Below are positions 6,082 through 9,471 of a DNA stretch of 9,471 bases, one piece after another (the stretch's first letter is position 1; every line of letters starts with the position of its first letter). The notes below the pieces were generated by a model. The model was not told the origin of the DNA. It saw only the letters and a list, made by a program, of their open reading frames with translations, and did not search any database. Position numbers and translations under genes: made by a program. Origin of the DNA: an uncultured Pseudorhodobacter sp. (GTDB taxonomy: Bacteria; Pseudomonadota; Alphaproteobacteria; Rhodobacterales; Rhodobacteraceae). The DNA is taken from NCBI GenBank assembly GCA_945957495.1, contig CAMFLG010000088.1:1-9471 (forward strand). Reading direction: 5' to 3'.

Positions 6082-7410
6082 ATGGCGCGGGCAATGAAAG
6101 TGGCGATTGTCGATGACGAGGCGGATATGCGTGCCTCGATCAGCCAATGGCTGGCCCTGTCGGGGTTTGACACGGAAACCTATTCCAGCGCGGAAGAGGC
6201 GCTGAAGGCGCTGGGGCCAGAGTTTCCGGGTGTGGTGGTGTCGGACATCAAGATGCCCGGCATGGATGGCATGGCCTTTCTGAAACGCCTGATGGGGATG
6301 GATTCGGGGCTGCCTGTGATCTTGATCACCGGGCATGGCGATGTGCCGATGGCGGTCGAGGCGATGCGGGTTGGGGCCTATGATTTTCTGGAAAAGCCGT
6401 TCAACCCGGATCGGATGACCGAACTGGCCAAGCGCGCCACGACGGCGCGGCGGCTGACGCTGGACAACCGCGCCTTGCGGAAGGAATTGTCGGACGGTTC
6501 GGTTCTGATGAAAAAACTGGTCGGTGCCAGTCCGGCGATGGAGCGGCTGCGCGAGGATATTCTTGATCTGGGCCAAGCCGACAGCCATGTGCTGATCGAC
6601 GGGGAAACCGGCACCGGCAAGACCCTGATCGCGCATGCGCTGCATGCGGTGGGGCCGCGCGCGGGGCGGAAATTCGTGACGGTGTCCTGTGCGGCCTGGG
6701 GCGAAGATCAACTGGCGGCCAAGCTGTTTGGCCCGTCCGAGGATGGCAACCTGCCGCTGGTGGAAGAGGCGCGCGGCGGCACGCTGTGCCTTGAGGATAT
6801 CGAGGCGCTGAGCCATGCGCTGCAATCGCGGTTGCTGACGCTGATCAACGAGCAGGGCACGCCGCCGGAAACCCGGATCATCGCGATCTGCAACGAACAT
6901 GCGCCCGACAAGACGCTAGAGGATGTTCTGCGGCCGGATCTGTTCTACCGGCTGGGGGCGATGACGATCATCAGCCCGCCGCTGCGATCGCGCGGCGAGG
7001 ATATTCTGACGCTGTTCACCCGCGCGAGCGAGCAGTTCGCCGAAGAATATGGCTGCGATGCGCCGCAGGTGACGGCGCAAGAGGCGGCGCAGTTGCTGCA
7101 GGCGCCCTGGCCGGGCAATGTGCGGCAGTTGGTGAACATTGCAGAGCGCGCCGTATTGCAGAACCGGCGTGGGTCGGGGTCGATCGCGTCGCTGCTTATG
7201 GCGGATAACGAGGCCTCGGGCCCGGCGCTGACCACCGAAGGCAAGCCGTTGAAAGACTATGTCGAGGCGTTTGAGCGGATGCTGATCGACAACACGATGC
7301 GGCGGCACAAGGGCTCGATCACCGCGGTGATGGACGAGCTGTGCCTGCCGCGCCGCACCCTGAACGAGAAGATGGCGAAGTACGGCTTGCAGCGGCAGGA
7401 ATACGTTTAG
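6082..7410 (+). CDS. dctD: DctD-type response regulator lacking the GAFTGA loop
   Basis: A 442-residue NtrC/DctD-family regulator. Residues 1-120 form the receiver, with acidic pair Asp11-Asp12, phosphoacceptor Asp55 (VVVSDIKMPGMDG), Thr83 and Lys105. The AAA+ domain follows (about 145-365) with Walker A GETGTGKT (174-181), LRSRGEDI (301-308) and WPGNVRQL (343-350). The C-terminus has a Fis-type helix-turn-helix (about 410-436, KGSITAVMDELCLPRRTLNEK). Two features are odd. The segment between LFG (215-217) and GGTL (232-235) has only 14 residues and no GAFTGA, the loop that contacts sigma-54. Walker B reads GGTLCLEDI instead of the usual GGTLFLDEI, so the acidic pair is in reversed order. It therefore probably does not activate sigma-54 in the usual way. 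The start at 6082 follows TGAGGA, which overlaps the dctB stop codon; an ATG at 6094 is a less likely alternative. The 7-nt gap implies co-transcription with dctB. Target genes are presumably dicarboxylate transport genes elsewhere. Confidence 0.88.
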   Translation: MARAMKVAIVDDEADMRASISQWLALSGFDTETYSSAEEALKALGPEFPGVVVSDIKMPGMDGMAFLKRLMGMDSGLPVILITGHGDVPMAVEAMRVGAYDFLEKPFNPDRMTELAKRATTARRLTLDNRALRKELSDGSVLMKKLVGASPAMERLREDILDLGQADSHVLIDGETGTGKTLIAHALHAVGPRAGRKFVTVSCAAWGEDQLAAKLFGPSEDGNLPLVEEARGGTLCLEDIEALSHALQSRLLTLINEQGTPPETRIIAICNEHAPDKTLEDVLRPDLFYRLGAMTIISPPLRSRGEDILTLFTRASEQFAEEYGCDAPQVTAQEAAQLLQAPWPGNVRQLVNIAERAVLQNRRGSGSIASLLMADNEASGPALTTEGKPLKDYVEAFERMLIDNTMRRHKGSITAVMDELCLPRRTLNEKMAKYGLQRQEYV

Positions 7411-7428
7411 GCCGGGCTTTACCGCGCG

Positions 7429-7450
7429 GGATGGGCGATATTGCCCATCC
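7429..7450. repeat. 22-bp near-perfect palindrome after dctD
   Basis: GGATGGGC (7429-7436) and GCCCATCC (7443-7450) pair perfectly around GATATT, and four of the six central bases continue the symmetry. No T run follows. It begins 18 bp past the dctD stop. As RNA it is a stable 8-bp hairpin that could protect or end the dctBD message; as DNA it could be a dimeric operator. Confidence 0.5.
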
Positions 7451-7498
7451 TGTGGGCGGCATCCGGTGCAAATCACCCATTGTCAGCGATCCCTATTT

Positions 7499-7527
7499 GC
7501 CGCTAGGGTCAGGCCAGGCGGCTTTTT
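7499..7527 (+). terminator. Probable intrinsic terminator after dctD
   Basis: GCCGC (7499-7503) pairs with GCGGC (7518-7522), and five T residues (7523-7527) follow at once. A second small pairing (GG 7507-7508 with CC 7514-7515) can form in the loop. It lies 88 bp after the dctD stop. The competing pairing CCCTA (7491-7495) with TAGGG (7504-7508) overlaps it. Confidence 0.45.
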
Positions 7528-7596
7528 GCCACCAAAGAATTCTCTGCCTTACAGGATCTGGCGCCAGATACGCGCCGAAAATTGGGGCAGCCGGAT

Positions 7597-7610
7597 CGGC
7601 CGCAAGGCCG
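7597..7610 (+). promoter_or_regulatory. GNRA-capped stem in the rne upstream region
   Basis: CGGCC (7597-7601) and GGCCG (7606-7610) pair perfectly around GCAA, a GNRA tetraloop, with a further possible U-G pair outside. Such capped stems are typical of structured RNAs. It is probably part of the rne leader, but no function can be read from the sequence. Confidence 0.4.
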
Positions 7611-7795
7611 GGTTATTGCCTGTAAGTCACTGACGAAACAGGCTTTTGAAGGTGGGTGGTGCAAGCTGCCCAGACGTGAACCGCGATGATGCGTGCGACA
7701 TTGGCAATGACAGGCGAGGGGTGCCCACCGGGCACATCCCGCCCGTTTGCGTTTCGCGCAACCGCCCGAACAAGCCGCCCTCTCATGTTTGTTTA

Positions 7796-7817
7796 CCGCC
7801 TCGGTCCACCGGGGCGG
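7796..7817 (+). promoter_or_regulatory. Stable hairpin just upstream of the rne start
   Basis: Positions 7796-7804 (CCGCCTCGG) pair with 7809-7817 (CCGGGGCGG) over 9 bp, eight G-C and one U-G, with a 4-nt loop TCCA. It ends 29 nt before the rne ATG and 11 nt before the weak AGGG site. There is no T run, so a role in translation or message stability is likelier than termination. Confidence 0.5.
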
Positions 7818-7846
7818 CGCTTGCGTGCAGGGCGCAATGGATTGAT

Positions 7847-9471
7847 ATGTCTAAGAAAATGCTTATCGACGCCACCCATGCGGAAGAAACCCGCGTGGTT
7901 GTGGTTGACGGAAACAAAGTTGAAGAGTTCGACTTTGAGACCATAAACAAGCGCCAGCTTGCCGGAAACATCTACCTTGCCAAAGTGACCCGGGTGGAGC
8001 CTTCGCTTCAAGCGGCCTTTGTCGATTATGGTGGCAACCGGCACGGCTTTCTGGCCTTTGCCGAAATTCACCCTGATTATTACCAGATCCCGGTGGCCGA
8101 CCGCAAAGCTCTGCTGGACGAAGAGCGCGCCTATAACCGTGCGCAGGACGAGGAAGACAACCGCCGCTCGCGGCCGCGTCCTGCCCCCAAACCGCGCCCG
8201 CAGCCCGAGGTGATCGACGGCGACGCGGTGCAGACGGCCGAAATCGGCAGCATGGACGTGGTGGATCTGGGCGAGGAAACCGGCGCGGACGCCTTGGTGG
8301 AAACCAAGGGCAGCGACGATCACGGCCATGACCATAGCCATGACCATGATCACGCGCATGCCCACACGCATCACGTCGCCTCTGTCGAGACGGAAGAGGC
8401 CGACGGCAGCTATCGGTCGATCGACCACGCATCGGACACCGATGACGAGATTGAATCGATTGCCGAAGAGGACGTTGCCGAAGAAATCTCGGCCCCGCGC
8501 AAGCCGCGCGTGCGGCGCTACAAGATCCAGGAAGTGATCAAGGTGCGCCAGATCATGCTGGTGCAGGTGGTCAAGGAAGAGCGCGGCAACAAGGGTGCGG
8601 CGCTGACGACCTATCTGTCGCTGGCGGGCCGCTATTGCGTGCTGATGCCGAACACGGCGCGGGGCGGCGGCATTTCCCGCAAGATCACCCAAGCCGCCGA
8701 CCGCAAGAAGCTGAAAGAAATCGCGCAGGAAATCGAAGTGCCGGAAGGCGCGGGCCTGATCATCCGCACGGCAGGGGCCAAACGGACCAAGCCGGAAATT
8801 AAGCGCGACTATGAATATCTAATGCGGCTGTGGGAACAGATCCGCGAATTGACACTGAAATCCATGGCGCCTGCGGCGATCTATGAGGAAGGCAACCTGA
8901 TCAAACGCTCGATCCGCGACCTTTACAGCCGCGAGATTGAAGAGATTCTGGTCGAAGGCGAGGCGGGCTATCGCACCGCCAAGGACTTCATGCGGATGAT
9001 CATGCCCAGCCACGCCAAGATGGTGCAGCGCTATGACGAGGCGACGCCGCTGTTCGCGCGCTATCAGGTGGAAAGCTATCTCGGTGGCATGTTCAACCCG
9101 ACGGTGCAGCTGAAATCCGGTGGTTACATCGTGATCGGCATCACCGAGGCGCTGGTTGCCATCGACGTGAACTCTGGCCGCGCGACGAAAGAGGGGTCCA
9201 TCGAGGATACCGCGCTAAAGACCAACCTGGAGGCCGCCGAAGAGGTGGCACGCCAGTTGCGTCTGCGCGACCTTGCCGGCCTGATCGTGATCGACTTCAT
9301 CGACATGGAAGAGCGGCGCAACAACGCGGCGGTTGAAAAGAAGCTGAAAGACAAGCTGAAAACCGACCGCGCGCGGATTCAGGTGGGCCGGATTTCCGGT
9401 TTCGGCCTGATGGAAATGAGCCGTCAGCGCCTGCGCCCGGGGATGTTGGAATCCACCACGCAGCCCTGTTC
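7847..9471 (+). CDS. rne: Ribonuclease E, N-terminal part (cut by window end)
   Basis: The first 541 codons of RNase E, the essential endonuclease that begins mRNA decay and processes rRNA and tRNA; the gene continues beyond the right edge. The opening MSKKMLIDATHAEETRVVVV, the S1 strand NIYLAKVTRVEPSLQAAFVDYGG (41-63) and GFLAFAEIHPDYY (67-79) are typical of alphaproteobacterial RNase E. The second part of the S1 domain resumes at RRYKIQEVIKV (223-233) after a long low-complexity insertion (about 93-218) that includes a histidine run (159-176). The 5'-sensor region (GAALTTYLSLAGRYCVLMP) and the DNase I-like catalytic region follow. Catalytic aspartates are Asp440 (LVAIDVNSGR) and Asp483 (LIVIDFIDM), 43 residues apart as in E. 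coli (303 and 346). The sequence ends at TTQPC, near the expected zinc-link region. The ATG at 7847 matches the family start although its AGGG site lies 14 nt away. The gene does not close in the window, so length and C-terminal scaffold are unknown. Confidence 0.96.
   Translation, partial: MSKKMLIDATHAEETRVVVVDGNKVEEFDFETINKRQLAGNIYLAKVTRVEPSLQAAFVDYGGNRHGFLAFAEIHPDYYQIPVADRKALLDEERAYNRAQDEEDNRRSRPRPAPKPRPQPEVIDGDAVQTAEIGSMDVVDLGEETGADALVETKGSDDHGHDHSHDHDHAHAHTHHVASVETEEADGSYRSIDHASDTDDEIESIAEEDVAEEISAPRKPRVRRYKIQEVIKVRQIMLVQVVKEERGNKGAALTTYLSLAGRYCVLMPNTARGGGISRKITQAADRKKLKEIAQEIEVPEGAGLIIRTAGAKRTKPEIKRDYEYLMRLWEQIRELTLKSMAPAAIYEEGNLIKRSIRDLYSREIEEILVEGEAGYRTAKDFMRMIMPSHAKMVQRYDEATPLFARYQVESYLGGMFNPTVQLKSGGYIVIGITEALVAIDVNSGRATKEGSIEDTALKTNLEAAEEVARQLRLRDLAGLIVIDFIDMEERRNNAAVEKKLKDKLKTDRARIQVGRISGFGLMEMSRQRLRPGMLESTTQPC

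Larger units (their letters stand above)
7411..7846 (+). other. 436-bp gene-free region with rne leader
   Basis: No convincing gene lies between dctD and rne on either strand; the open frames here have no family resemblance or ribosome binding sites. The region holds a 22-bp near-perfect palindrome (7429-7450), a terminator-like hairpin with T run (7499-7527), a GGCGC/GCGCC hairpin (7560-7576), a stem capped by a GCAA tetraloop (7597-7610), a GTGCCC/GGGCAC hairpin (7721-7735) and a 9-bp hairpin close to the rne start (7796-7817). One weak promoter-like pair is TTGTCA (7480-7485) with TAGGGT (7504-7509) 18 bp on. I infer that much of the region is a structured rne 5' leader. In E. coli, rne has a leader of about 360 nt that mediates autoregulation by RNase E, but no homology to it is claimed here. 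Confidence 0.5.

Noticed and set aside
7686..7946. Small plus-strand frame running into the rne start
   Set aside because: It has no ribosome binding site or family resemblance, and its last third overlaps rne in another frame.
8321..8374. Histidine-codon repeat as a DNA-level repeat or slippage tract
   Set aside because: The codons vary between CAC and CAT with mixed intervening codons, so it is a protein-level composition feature and not a simple DNA repeat.
7793..8692. Minus-strand frame opposite the start of rne
   Set aside because: It overlaps the N-terminal RNase E coding region in full. Its hydrophobic-looking stretch is the complement of the histidine-rich repeat codons, not a membrane protein.

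Overview
This window looks like chromosomal DNA of an alphaproteobacterium of the Rhodobacter/Roseobacter group (Rhodobacterales). The evidence is the high GC content with G/C-biased third codon positions, a DUF1476/F1-ATPase zeta-type protein next to purC, purS and purQ, an RNase E whose S1 domain carries a long insertion, and C4-dicarboxylate two-component genes of alphaproteobacterial type. I see no tRNA, rRNA, insertion sequence, CRISPR array or phage gene. This is an assignment by pattern recognition; no database was searched.

Layout. Positions 100-1142 carry two minus-strand genes: a short DUF1476 (zeta subunit) protein and, upstream of it, a 193-residue protein with a PH-like N-terminal half and a DUF3052-like C-terminal half. 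A divergent promoter region of about 170 bp separates them from the plus-strand genes purC, purS, a zinc-dependent alcohol dehydrogenase gene, and purQ (1311-4264). Next come dctB and dctD (4311-7410), a tightly coupled sensor kinase/response regulator pair. A 436-bp gene-free stretch rich in hairpins follows, then the start of rne (RNase E), which runs off the right edge.

How the genes work together. PurS and PurQ are two of the three components of bacterial FGAM synthase; the third, PurL, is not in the window. PurC makes SAICAR later in the same de novo purine pathway, but this copy has lost several family signature motifs. The alcohol dehydrogenase gene sits between purS and purQ and has no obvious purine role. 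DctB senses periplasmic C4-dicarboxylates and phosphorylates DctD, which normally activates sigma-54 promoters of the dicarboxylate transporter. This DctD lacks the GAFTGA loop that touches sigma-54, so it probably works differently.

The points most worth a second look are the DctD without GAFTGA, the divergent PurC, the histidine-rich insertion in RNase E, the probable leaderless start of dctB, and the structured leaders of purC and rne. None of these proves a wholly new system; they are specific departures from the textbook versions of known genes.
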